Notes under the pieces: model-generated
The model's database searches: none
The model's input: only the letters and a program-made list of their open reading frames with translations
Told to the model about the DNA's origin: nothing
In this document: piece after piece, positions 7,814-15,030 of the stretch
Numbering within the stretch: position 1 is the stretch's first letter
How the letters are laid out: each line of letters begins with the position of its first letter
Translations under genes and position numbers: made by a program
Origin: Ruminococcus sp.
GTDB lineage: Bacteria; Bacillota; Clostridia; Oscillospirales; Acutalibacteraceae
Direction of reading: 5' to 3'
Assembly (NCBI GenBank): GCA_003521625.1
Contig: DPHV01000028.1
Location: forward strand, 1 to 24,101
Length of the DNA: 24,101 bases

Positions 7814-8854
7814 ATGAAAGACTACAAAGAAAACATGAAAGCACCAATCTATTACCAGTCAGACTGTAACCTTTCTTTACTCGACGGTAAGAAAATTGCA
7901 ATCATCGGTTACGGCAGCCAGGGTCACGCTCACGCTCTTAATCTTAGAGATTCAGGCTGTGATGTAATTATCGGTCTTTACAATGGAAGTAAGTCATGGG
8001 CTAAAGCAGAGGCACAGGGCTTTAAAGTATATACAGCTGCCGAAGCTGCAAAACAGGCTGACATCATTATGATTCTTATCAACGACGAGAAGCAGGCTGC
8101 TCTCTACAAGAACGACATTGAGCCTAACCTCGAAGCAGGCAATATGCTTATGTTCGCTCACGGCTTCAACATTCACTTCGAGCAGATTGTTCCTCCTGCT
8201 GACGTTGACGTTACAATGGTTGCTCCCAAGGGTCCTGGTCACACAGTAAGAAGCGAATATCAGGTTGGTAAGGGTGTTCCCTGCCTCGTTGCTGTTCATC
8301 AGGACGCTACAGGCAAGGCTAAAGACCTCGCACTCGCTTACGCTCTCGGTATCGGCGGCGCAAGAGCAGGCGTTCTTGAAACAAACTTCAGAACTGAAAC
8401 AGAAACTGACCTCTTCGGTGAACAGGCTGTTCTCTGCGGCGGTGTTTGCGCACTTATGCAGGCTGGTTTTGAAACACTCTGCGAAGCAGGCTACGACCCC
8501 AGAAACGCTTACTTTGAGTGCATTCACGAGATGAAGCTCATCGTTGACCTTATCTATCAGTCAGGCTTTGCAGGTATGAGATATTCAATCTCCAACACTG
8601 CTGAGTACGGCGACTACATCACAGGTCCCAAGATTATCACAGACGATACAAAGAAGGCTATGAAGCAGGTTCTTTCCGACATTCAGGACGGTACATTTGC
8701 TAAAGACTTCCTCCTTGATATGTCAAAGGCAGGCGGTCAGGCTCACTTCCGTGCAATGAGAAAGCTCGCTGCAGAAGCTCCTGCCGAAACTATCGGTAAG
8801 GAAGTTAGAAAGCTCTACAGCTGGTCAGACGAGGATAAGCTCATCAACAACTGA
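7814..8854 (+). CDS. ilvC: Ketol-acid reductoisomerase
   Basis: IlvC converts acetolactate or acetohydroxybutyrate to the dihydroxy acid, by an Mg-dependent alkyl shift followed by NAD(P)H reduction. The 346-residue length is class I. The Rossmann motif is IIGYGSQGHAHALNLRDSG. After it comes the cofactor loop GLYNGSKSW, which carries two serines as in NADPH-using enzymes. The C-terminal knotted domain has the metal-site region DLFGEQAVLCGG and the later YFECIHEMKLIVDLIYQSG. TAAGGAGG lies ten bases before the ATG and is preceded by a small CCGCA/TGCGG hairpin (7783-7795). Codon use looks strongly biased (AAG, CTC, GGT, TTC), which suggests high expression. It is the last gene of the ilv unit and is followed by a strong terminator. 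Confidence 0.97.
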   Translation: MKDYKENMKAPIYYQSDCNLSLLDGKKIAIIGYGSQGHAHALNLRDSGCDVIIGLYNGSKSWAKAEAQGFKVYTAAEAAKQADIIMILINDEKQAALYKNDIEPNLEAGNMLMFAHGFNIHFEQIVPPADVDVTMVAPKGPGHTVRSEYQVGKGVPCLVAVHQDATGKAKDLALAYALGIGGARAGVLETNFRTETETDLFGEQAVLCGGVCALMQAGFETLCEAGYDPRNAYFECIHEMKLIVDLIYQSGFAGMRYSISNTAEYGDYITGPKIITDDTKKAMKQVLSDIQDGTFAKDFLLDMSKAGGQAHFRAMRKLAAEAPAETIGKEVRKLYSWSDEDKLINN

Positions 8855-8878
8855 TATAGATTTAGTTCGTAATATAAC

Positions 8879-8917
8879 AAACGGGATACCGATTATGGTA
8901 TCCCGTTTTTATTTTTT
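8879..8917. terminator. Strong bidirectional terminator, ilvC / uracil-DNA glycosylase
   Basis: ACGGGATACC (8881-8890) and GGTATCCCGT (8897-8906) form a perfect 10-bp stem with a six-base loop. It is followed by T-runs on the plus strand and preceded by AACAAA on the other. It lies between two convergent genes and can serve both. Confidence 0.88.
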
Positions 8918-8928
8918 GTCACACACTA

Positions 8929-9501
8929 TTAATATGTATGATCGCAGATTTCGTTGATTTTGTCACGGAGCTTTAAGAAATCATCAAAAGCGTCGGGCTT
9001 TCTTCGGGGGTCACGCAAAACTGCCGCCGGGTGAAGCATAGCCATCATCTGTATTCCGCCCTTTTCAAACCACAAGCCGTGTTCCTTTGTGATTTTTATG
9101 TCGGACTTGATTATTCTTCCTGCGGCTATTCTTCCGAGGCAGACTATAATTTTTGGGTTAATCATCTTCACCTGCGCCCTTAACCACTCAATGCACTGCT
9201 CCTGCTCCTCGGGCTTCGGGTCACGGTTCTGCGGAGGACGGCATTTTACGATATTTGCTATGTAGATATTTTTATTTCTGTCGAGGTCAACGGCAACAAG
9301 CATTTTGTCGAGCAGCTTTCCTGCCCTGCCGACAAACGGCTCGCCCTGCAAGTCCTCGTTTTCTCCGGGGCCTTCGCCGATAAACATAACCTCGGCATTC
9401 TCACTTCCCACGCCTACAACTACGTTGTGCCTTGTCTTGCAAAGCTCGCATTTTTCGCACTGCTCACAGGCAGTTTTCAATTCTTCCCAAGTATTATACA
9501 T
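8929..9501 (-). CDS. Uracil-DNA glycosylase, family 4 (iron-sulfur)
   Basis: Family 4 enzymes remove uracil from DNA in base-excision repair and carry a 4Fe-4S cluster. Motif A is GEGPGENED (42-50), whose GEGPG form is diagnostic for this family. The likely cluster ligands are Cys18 and Cys21 (CELC), Cys87 (VKCRPPQNRDP) and Cys103. Motif B is the later HPAAVLRDP. The protein is 190 residues from the ATG at 9501, which has AAAGGA eight bases upstream; a TTG at 9525 has no site. The gene converges on ilvC and is divergent from the PduL gene. Similar domains occur at the N-terminus of phage DNA polymerases, but this is a free-standing copy in chromosomal context. Confidence 0.93.
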   Translation of the reverse strand: MYNTWEELKTACEQCEKCELCKTRHNVVVGVGSENAEVMFIGEGPGENEDLQGEPFVGRAGKLLDKMLVAVDLDRNKNIYIANIVKCRPPQNRDPKPEEQEQCIEWLRAQVKMINPKIIVCLGRIAAGRIIKSDIKITKEHGLWFEKGGIQMMAMLHPAAVLRDPRRKPDAFDDFLKLRDKINEICDHTY

Positions 9502-9529
9502 AAAAATTATCCTTTCCGTGTACAAACCG

Positions 9530-9558
9530 TTGAAATTTGTTCAATTTAGTAGTAAAAT
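9530..9558 (+). promoter_or_regulatory. Putative promoter of the pduL-like gene
   Basis: TTGAAA (9530-9535), a 17-bp spacer, and TAAAAT (9553-9558) lie 48 bp ahead of the ATG. A small AGCC/GGCT hairpin follows in the leader. Confidence 0.5.
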
Positions 9559-9606
9559 ATATTTATAAGCCTTACGGCTAAATTTAACGAATGGTGGTTT
9601 AATAAA

Positions 9607-10176
9607 ATGAAAGTTATGGTTGAAACATCCGCTCATCACGTTCACGTTACCAAGGAAACTCTTGAGGCTCTCTTTGGCAAGGGCGCAACACTCACTAATA
9701 AAAAGGACCTTTCACAGCCCGGTCAGTTTGCCTGCGTTGAAAAGGTAACTGTTGTGGGTCCGAAAAGCGAAATGAAAATGTCAATCCTCGGCCCCGAAAG
9801 AAGTGCGGATCAGGTTGAAATTTCACTCACAGACGCAAGGAAGCTCGGCATTGCCGCTCCCGTTAAGGAATCAGGCGACATTGCAGGCACTCCCGGCTGT
9901 AAGCTGGTAGGCCCTGAGGGCGAGGTTGAGATTGAGTGCGGAGTAATCGCCGCTAAAAGACACATTCACCTTGACCCTGCAACAGCAGAGCAGTTCGGTC
10001 TTAAGGACAAGCAGATTGTATCCGTAAAGGTGGGCGAAAACACAGGCAGAGCAACAACCTTCGGTGACGTTGTTATCCGTGTAAATCCCAGCTACGCTCC
10101 TGCAATGCATATTGACACAGACGAGTCAAACGCCGCAGGATTAGGCGGAACGGTTGACGGCGAAATCATCGCTTAA
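9607..10176 (+). CDS. pduL: PduL-type phosphate acyltransferase
   Basis: PduL enzymes exchange coenzyme A for phosphate on acetyl or propionyl groups, making the acyl-phosphate that acetate/propionate kinase turns into ATP. They are unrelated to the classical Pta. The 189 residues hold two repeats of the PduL domain, with zinc-binding histidines in SAHHVHV (His10, His11, His13) and AAKRHIHL (His119, His121). The chain starts directly with the first conserved strand. It therefore lacks the extra N-terminal helix that targets PduL into bacterial microcompartments, and no shell protein genes are nearby. This fits a cytosolic housekeeping role in acetate production. GGTGG lies nine bases ahead of the ATG. 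It stands alone with its own promoter and terminator. Confidence 0.9.
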   Translation: MKVMVETSAHHVHVTKETLEALFGKGATLTNKKDLSQPGQFACVEKVTVVGPKSEMKMSILGPERSADQVEISLTDARKLGIAAPVKESGDIAGTPGCKLVGPEGEVEIECGVIAAKRHIHLDPATAEQFGLKDKQIVSVKVGENTGRATTFGDVVIRVNPSYAPAMHIDTDESNAAGLGGTVDGEIIA

Positions 10177-10202
10177 GCAAATACAAATTAATTATATAAT
10201 TC

Positions 10203-10234
10203 AAAGGTTGTCCGAAAGGACAGCCTTTTTTATT
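10203..10234. terminator. Intrinsic terminator after the pduL-like gene
   Basis: AAGGTTGTCC-GAAA-GGACAGCCTT forms a ten-pair stem with one wobble and a GAAA tetraloop, followed by six T residues. Its 3' flank overlaps the stop codon of the convergent esterase gene. Confidence 0.85.
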
Positions 10235-11009
10235 TACATAAGAATGTATGCAGAAAATCGGGGAAAATCTCTCTCCAAGCCTTTTCGTTATGCTCGTTTT
10301 CAAACAGAATTACCTCGTTCATCATATCGTAGGGGTAGCCTGTTTCGGGCAGTAAATCATACATCATTTCAGTACCCTCAAAAATCACCTGTTCAAGTTC
10401 GTCGCCGTTTCCGCTGTAAATGTAGAGATACGGCATATTGTCAGTCATTTTATTCAGCAGATAATTTCTCCAGTCATCATTTGTGTAGCAGAGAAATGCA
10501 GGTGAGAATGCGCCTATAAAGCTGAAAAATCCGCTGTGCTCTACTCCCGAAAAGAACGACATTAAGCCGCCCGAGGAGCTTCCGCAGACTGCTCTGCCAC
10601 GCCTGTCCGTCCTAACAGGGAAATTTTCTTCAACATACGGCACAACCGTATTCATCAGATAATCATCAAAAATTTCACCCTGCGGAGTGAAAATATCGTT
10701 AAAGTATTCTCTGTGCTGAATTTTTCCTATGCTTTTGGGCGTAAGCTCGCTGTCACGGTAAACGTTTCCGTTGTCGATGCCGACAATCACCGCTCCCGAC
10801 AAGCCGTTTTTCATTTCATTCTCAACAGCCTTTACTACCTCCCACGAGCCGAAAGGCGTTGCATTGTCATCAAAAAGATTCTGTCCGTCGGTCATATAGA
10901 CTACGGGCAGTTTTTCGTTTTCGTTATGCTCGGGTACATAAATCCACACACGCCTGTCCCCTTTGTCGGGAAAAGGCAGATTGACGGTATGCAGCTTTGA
11001 ATTTGTCAT
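10230..11009 (-). CDS. Alpha/beta-hydrolase, esterase D / enterochelin-esterase-like
   Basis: This is a 259-residue soluble serine esterase of the family often annotated as putative esterase (Esterase D/Fes-like). The oxyanion segment VVYMTDGQNLFDD (36-48) matches the family. The nucleophile elbow is CGSSSGG with Ser145. The probable acid is Asp203 in YSGNGDE and the base His240 in NEHNEKAWREIFPDFL, the usual C-terminal signature. No signal peptide is visible, so it should act in the cytoplasm. The start at 11009 (ATG) follows GGTGAT; a GTG three codons upstream overlaps that site. It stands alone, convergent with the pduL-like gene and divergent from the next. The substrate cannot be read from the sequence; related enzymes act on acetylated or feruloylated sugars or siderophores. 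Confidence 0.85.
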   Translation of the reverse strand: MTNSKLHTVNLPFPDKGDRRVWIYVPEHNENEKLPVVYMTDGQNLFDDNATPFGSWEVVKAVENEMKNGLSGAVIVGIDNGNVYRDSELTPKSIGKIQHREYFNDIFTPQGEIFDDYLMNTVVPYVEENFPVRTDRRGRAVCGSSSGGLMSFFSGVEHSGFFSFIGAFSPAFLCYTNDDWRNYLLNKMTDNMPYLYIYSGNGDELEQVIFEGTEMMYDLLPETGYPYDMMNEVILFENEHNEKAWREIFPDFLHTFLCK

Positions 11010-11105
11010 AATTATCACCGATACTATTAAAACATAAAATTAAAAATCTTGCAAGCTGTATAAAAGAGATTTTCTTGCCGATAATAGCTTTCGAGGTGAT
11101 TTTTT

Positions 11106-11534
11106 ATGATTAACGATGTTGAAATGCTTACTTATGTCCTGCAAAACGCCGAAATGGGATGTCAGGGTATTACGAGCGTACGAAAAAAGCTGCACGACAG
11201 CAGGGTTGACGGAGTGCTGTGCGAGCAGCTTATAAAGTACGGAAAAATTTATCACTGTGCAAATAGTATGCTTCGCAGTCGAGGTGCAGAGATTCACCAC
11301 GTCAGTCCGGTTACAAAGACTATGACTCGTATAGCGGCTGAACGTGACCTAAAGCGTGACTCCTCGGCTTCGCACATTGCGGAAATGATGATTAAGGGAA
11401 ACACTATGGGAGTGAACAAAATGTCACGCCATATCCGAAATTATGACGGTAACGACCCCCACGTAAGCACACTTGCTAAAAAGATGCTCGACACAGAGGA
11501 AGAAAACATCAGAGAAATGAAAGCGTTTTTATAA
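11106..11534 (+). CDS. Small all-helical protein, possibly ferritin-like fold
   Basis: I do not recognise a named function. The 142 residues read as four amphipathic helices: about 4-28, 33-58, 66-108 (with a break) and 118-142. No membrane segment or signal peptide is present. The last third, from ASHIAEMMIKGNTMG to TEEENIREMKAFL, resembles small ferritin-like four-helix bundles common in Firmicutes, such as the DUF2383/DUF305-type group. The paired Glu/His positions needed for a di-iron site are not convincing, though HH at about 64-65 is notable. GAGGTG lies seven bases ahead of the ATG. It ends only eight bases before the convergent mecA stop, with no terminator between them, so the two transcripts probably overlap. 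Confidence 0.8.
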   Translation: MINDVEMLTYVLQNAEMGCQGITSVRKKLHDSRVDGVLCEQLIKYGKIYHCANSMLRSRGAEIHHVSPVTKTMTRIAAERDLKRDSSASHIAEMMIKGNTMGVNKMSRHIRNYDGNDPHVSTLAKKMLDTEEENIREMKAFL

Positions 11535-11542
11535 CTCCAAAC

Positions 11543-12100
11543 TCATACAAGGTGTTTTCCTATCTGCAAAATTGCATTGTGACTGCAAATCAACCTACCG
11601 TTTTCCCTGATACGTGCAGTTTCAACCCTGTTCATTTTCCTTTTGCCGTATTCCGAAAGCAGTCTTTTCAGCTTTTTCGGAATTGACGGATATTCAAAGA
11701 CAATATAATAACTCTCATCATACAGATAAGCCGAATTTCTGTTACAGCAGACGTTCAGTCTGTACAGCTTTTCAAGCGTATCAAGAAAATTTCCGCTGCC
11801 GCCCAGTGAATAACAGACGCACTCCCCCGTGTCTTTCATTCTGTAGCTGCGGCGGATTTTTTCATATACGGTAATCAGAATGTAACATTCGTCCTCAAAC
11901 GGCAACGCCTCAATATCAACATTCCTGTTGCAAATCTCAACCCCTGCCTTTGAACAGCCGAGCTTCATAATATTAATCAATGCTTTGCGCAAATCGCTGT
12001 CATAAAGATTGTTTCCGGCAAAGTCAATCGAATAGTCCTCCATATCCTTATTACATAGAATTATCAGCACCTTATTTTCTCCGAGTTTATCAACAGTCAA
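11543..12100 (-). CDS. mecA: MecA-like adaptor protein
   Basis: MecA adaptors deliver substrates such as ComK to the ClpC AAA+ unfoldase and promote its hexamer assembly. The 185 residues have the N-terminal substrate-binding part, opening DKLGENKVLIILCNKDMEDYSID, and a C-terminal ClpC-binding part ending NAILQIGKHL, as in the family. FEDECYILITVYEK at about 68-81 matches the end of the first domain, and a charged linker separates the two. I start it at the TTG at 12100, because GGAGG lies seven bases upstream and the family begins with this strand. An extension to 12160 adds 20 residues that do not fit and spans the ribosome site. The sequence is diverged and cysteine-rich compared with Bacillus MecA. 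No competence genes are nearby. Confidence 0.83.
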   Translation of the reverse strand: MTVDKLGENKVLIILCNKDMEDYSIDFAGNNLYDSDLRKALINIMKLGCSKAGVEICNRNVDIEALPFEDECYILITVYEKIRRSYRMKDTGECVCYSLGGSGNFLDTLEKLYRLNVCCNRNSAYLYDESYYIVFEYPSIPKKLKRLLSEYGKRKMNRVETARIRENGRLICSHNAILQIGKHLV

Positions 12101-12131
12101 AGCCCTTCCTCCAAAAAATAATACTATTAAC

Positions 12132-12160
12132 ATATTATGATTTATACATACATTTTGCAA
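12132..12160 (-). promoter_or_regulatory. Putative mecA promoter
   Basis: The minus strand has TTGCAA (12155-12160), 17 bp, and TAATAT (12132-12137). The leader would be only about 25 nt and supports the TTG start at 12100. Confidence 0.5.
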
Positions 12161-12205
12161 GTGAATATTAGTGGAAAAATGACAGGAAAATATTAATAAT
12201 ATATA

Positions 12206-12234
12206 TTGCCATTTCTAACTTAAAATGATAAAAT
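12206..12234 (+). promoter_or_regulatory. Putative promoter of the GH13 gene
   Basis: TTGCCA (12206-12211), a 17-bp spacer, and TAAAAT (12229-12234) lie 34 bp ahead of the ATG. I saw no clear catabolite (cre) site. Confidence 0.5.
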
Positions 12235-12268
12235 TGCAATGTAAATTAATATCGAGAGGGTGTTATTT

Positions 12269-13801
12269 ATGCCAAACTGGCTTAACGACGCAGTATTTTA
12301 TGAAATATATCCGCAGAGCTTTTACGACTCAAACGGCGACGGTATCGGCGATATAAACGGAATTATAGAAAAACTCGACTATGTAAAGGGACTCGGCTGT
12401 AATGCAATCTGGCTCAACCCCGTTTACGACTCGCCTTTTATGGACGCAGGCTACGACGTTCGCAACTACAAGCAGGTTGCCGCTCGTTACGGAACAAACG
12501 ATGACCTTGTAAACCTTTTTAACGAGGCGCACAAAAAGGGAATTAAAATCCTTCTCGACCTTGTTCCCGGACATACCTCCGACACTCACCCTTGGTTTCT
12601 TGAAGCAAAGAAAGCGGCTGAAAGCGAATATTCAAACCGCTATATCTTCACACAGAATGTCTGGGACGCTCCGCCCGAATACAGAATGATGTGCGGAATC
12701 TGCGAGCGCAACGGAAACTATATGGTAAACTATTTCAGCTCACAGCCTGCGCTCAACTACGGCTTTTATGAAATCACCCACCCCGAATGGCAGTTACCCT
12801 GCGACCACCCCGACTGCATTGCAACGGTTGAGGCAATCAAGGACGTAATGCGTTTCTGGCTTGACAAGGGTGCAGACGGTTTCAGAGTTGATATGGCTGA
12901 TTCACTCGTTAAGAACGACGACGAGAAAATCGCAACAGCTAAAATCTGGAGAGGCGTTCGTGAAATGCTCGACGAGGAATATCCCGAGGCTGCAATGGTT
13001 TCGGAGTGGTGTTCTCCCGACCGTGCAATCAACAACGCAGGCTTCCATATGGACTTTTACCTTGACCACTTCGGCAACGGCTACAACATTCTTTCACGCT
13101 GCGGCGACTGGGGCGACAAGGCTGTTTTCAACCCGAACGGCAAGGGCAATATCAAGGCTTTTGCAGACGAGTATCTCCCTTCATACGAGCGTTCAAAGGA
13201 CAACGGCTATATCAGCTATATGACGAACAATCACGATATGCCCAGAATTACGGCTTATCTTGACAAAAAGGCTATCAAGCTTTTCAACGCATTTATCTTC
13301 ACAATGCCCGGCGTTCCGTTCCTCTATTACGGCGACGAGCTTGGTATGAGGTATCAGAAGGATTTAGTCAGCAAGGAAGGCGGCTTCAGCAGAACAGGCT
13401 CACGTACTCCTATGCAGTGGAACAGCGGCAAGAACCTCGGTTTCTCAACAAGCGACGAGCCTTATCTTCCCGTTGACAAGAGCGCAGACGCTCCGACTGT
13501 TGAAAATCAGCAGAACGACGATGACAGCATTTACAAGGTCGTTACAGACATTATTGCACTTCGTCATAAGTACGATGACTTAAAGGGCAACGGCGAGCTT
13601 GAGTTTGTTTACGAGGAAGGAAAAATTCCATTCTTCTACAGACGAGGAAAGCTTGTAATGTTCTTCAATCCTCTCAGCGTTGAAAGCGAGATTAAGACAA
13701 GCTACAGCGGAGAAAAGCTTTACGAGCTCGGCAATACGGAATTTGCAGACGGCAAGATTAAAATGTCACCGCAGAGCTTTGTGATGATTAAAATTAACTA
13801 A
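12269..13801 (+). CDS. GH13 family alpha-glucosidase-type glycoside hydrolase
   Basis: This is a 510-residue glycoside hydrolase family 13 enzyme that should cleave or transfer alpha-glucosyl units of malto- or isomalto-oligosaccharides. It has no signal peptide, so it acts in the cytoplasm on imported sugars. The (beta/alpha)8 barrel opens FYEIYPQSFYDSNGDGIGDI, typical of oligo-1,6-glucosidase-like members. The catalytic residues are the nucleophile Asp208 (GFRVDMAD), acid/base Glu246 (MVSEWC) and Asp323 (TNNHD). Region I reads DLVPGHTS, where most relatives have a DxVxNHTS-type sequence, so the conserved Asn is Gly. A short beta-domain C ends the protein. The ATG at 12269 follows GAGAGGG by eight bases; an in-frame GTG at 12260 lies within that site. 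It has its own promoter and terminator and no transporter next to it. The exact specificity is unclear. Confidence 0.9.
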   Translation: MPNWLNDAVFYEIYPQSFYDSNGDGIGDINGIIEKLDYVKGLGCNAIWLNPVYDSPFMDAGYDVRNYKQVAARYGTNDDLVNLFNEAHKKGIKILLDLVPGHTSDTHPWFLEAKKAAESEYSNRYIFTQNVWDAPPEYRMMCGICERNGNYMVNYFSSQPALNYGFYEITHPEWQLPCDHPDCIATVEAIKDVMRFWLDKGADGFRVDMADSLVKNDDEKIATAKIWRGVREMLDEEYPEAAMVSEWCSPDRAINNAGFHMDFYLDHFGNGYNILSRCGDWGDKAVFNPNGKGNIKAFADEYLPSYERSKDNGYISYMTNNHDMPRITAYLDKKAIKLFNAFIFTMPGVPFLYYGDELGMRYQKDLVSKEGGFSRTGSRTPMQWNSGKNLGFSTSDEPYLPVDKSADAPTVENQQNDDDSIYKVVTDIIALRHKYDDLKGNGELEFVYEEGKIPFFYRRGKLVMFFNPLSVESEIKTSYSGEKLYELGNTEFADGKIKMSPQSFVMIKIN

Positions 13802-13843
13802 AAAACAGACCGCAGAAATTCAAAAATCTGCGGTCTGTTTTTA
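13801..13843. terminator. Bidirectional terminator, GH13 / DHHW gene
   Basis: ACAGACCGCAGA (13805-13816) and TCTGCGGTCTGT (13827-13838) form a perfect 12-bp stem with a ten-base loop. It is flanked by A-rich and T-rich runs, so it can stop both convergent transcripts. Confidence 0.9.
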
Positions 13844-13858
13844 TATCTTATTAATTTT

Positions 13859-15016
13859 TTACTTTATCCATACCAAATCGGTGTCGGTTGCGATATTGTC
13901 AATGCCGTAGAGGAATACAACCTGCTCGGGCTTTTCCTGCTCCACAATCTGCGAAACGCTCATTTTGTAGTAACGCATATCTACGAGAATAATTTTGCTG
14001 TAATTCTCGACAAGGAACGGCGCAAGGCTGTGCGAAAAGCTGTCCTTTACAAGCAGAATCGTTCCGCCCTTTGCGTTTGAATTTGTAATCTCGGTCAGAG
14101 CGTGGTTACCGTCAATGAACACGGGGTACTTATCGTCCTCCTCAAGGTGATTATAAAAATACATTGAGCCGTATTCTTTGGTATCTGTGCCCTCCGAAAT
14201 CTTCACCTTGATGTTTTTGTCGGTGTTTTCGGGATTGTCCCAAATCTGAATACTGTCGGGCTGTGTAAACCAAAAACCGCTTGTCGAATACGTCGTGCCG
14301 TAAAATCCGCCGTAGGTCTTTATATCAAACTTTTCTTTCGGAGCAGGCGTGATGTTAAGCTGTTCGCAAAGCTTTTCATAAGCCGTATACGCTCCGAGAG
14401 TTGTCCAGTGGTGGTCGGTTTTGTAGTAAAGCTGATTTCCTTTTGCATAAGCGTCCTTAAAGGTCTTGCGCAAATCTACAAATGAAATTCCGTTTGTATT
14501 CAGCGTTGAGGAAATCTGCTCGAAATACGTATCGTCGTTGTACTTATCGTGAACGGCAGGCAGAACATCATCTGAAACATATCCTGTTGACGGAGCAAAC
14601 ATAACCGTTACGGGAACGCCAATTGTATTTTTGAATTTTACAATTGTGTTCACGTTTTTTTCAAGCTTAGTGTCAGTTGAAACAGGCTTGTTAATAAGAT
14701 AACCGTCACCGCAGTTATATACTCCGTTTGCGCCGTTATTGCCTGTATCAAGGCTGTAGTAAGCGTTCAAGCCTACCCAGAAGCTCCTTGCCGGGAACTG
14801 GTCGGCAAAGTAGCTTTCAAACTCCGTGCCGAATGTTCCGTCAAGTACCTTGTCAACGGAGACTTCGGGGAATTGCTGAAGATAACGCTTTTCGGACGAG
14901 CTGTAGTCTGATTTTGGATTAAGCAGAAACCAGACAGCCATTCCGAATATGAAAATCAAGAAAACGAATGCAGGGACATATCGTCCTGTTCTGCTTCTGT
15001 TGTCTTTAAAACGCAT
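13859..15016 (-). CDS. DHHW/AlgX-AlgJ-like SGNH acetyltransferase
   Basis: This 385-residue protein resembles the AlgJ/AlgX group of SGNH-like enzymes, which place acetyl groups on extracellular polysaccharides. One N-terminal membrane helix (about 13-33) would hold it outside the membrane. The signature KTDHHWTTLGAY gives Asp201, His202, His203 and Trp204. The serine block KDSFSHS (Ser326) supplies the nucleophile as in AlgX. LQQFPEVS and FADQFPARSFW near the start are also typical of the family. It begins 14 bp after the MBOAT gene, with AGGAGC ahead of the ATG, so the two form one operon: the MBOAT protein brings acetyl across the membrane and this protein delivers it. The acceptor glycan is unknown; no capsule or teichoic acid genes are in the window. 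Confidence 0.9.
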   Translation of the reverse strand: MRFKDNRSRTGRYVPAFVFLIFIFGMAVWFLLNPKSDYSSSEKRYLQQFPEVSVDKVLDGTFGTEFESYFADQFPARSFWVGLNAYYSLDTGNNGANGVYNCGDGYLINKPVSTDTKLEKNVNTIVKFKNTIGVPVTVMFAPSTGYVSDDVLPAVHDKYNDDTYFEQISSTLNTNGISFVDLRKTFKDAYAKGNQLYYKTDHHWTTLGAYTAYEKLCEQLNITPAPKEKFDIKTYGGFYGTTYSTSGFWFTQPDSIQIWDNPENTDKNIKVKISEGTDTKEYGSMYFYNHLEEDDKYPVFIDGNHALTEITNSNAKGGTILLVKDSFSHSLAPFLVENYSKIILVDMRYYKMSVSQIVEQEKPEQVVFLYGIDNIATDTDLVWIK

Positions 15017-15030
15017 ATTTTTGCTCCTTA

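Noticed and set aside
7994..8527. Minus-strand frame of 177 codons opposite ilvC
   Set aside because: It is antisense to a highly conserved and codon-biased gene, and arises from that codon bias.
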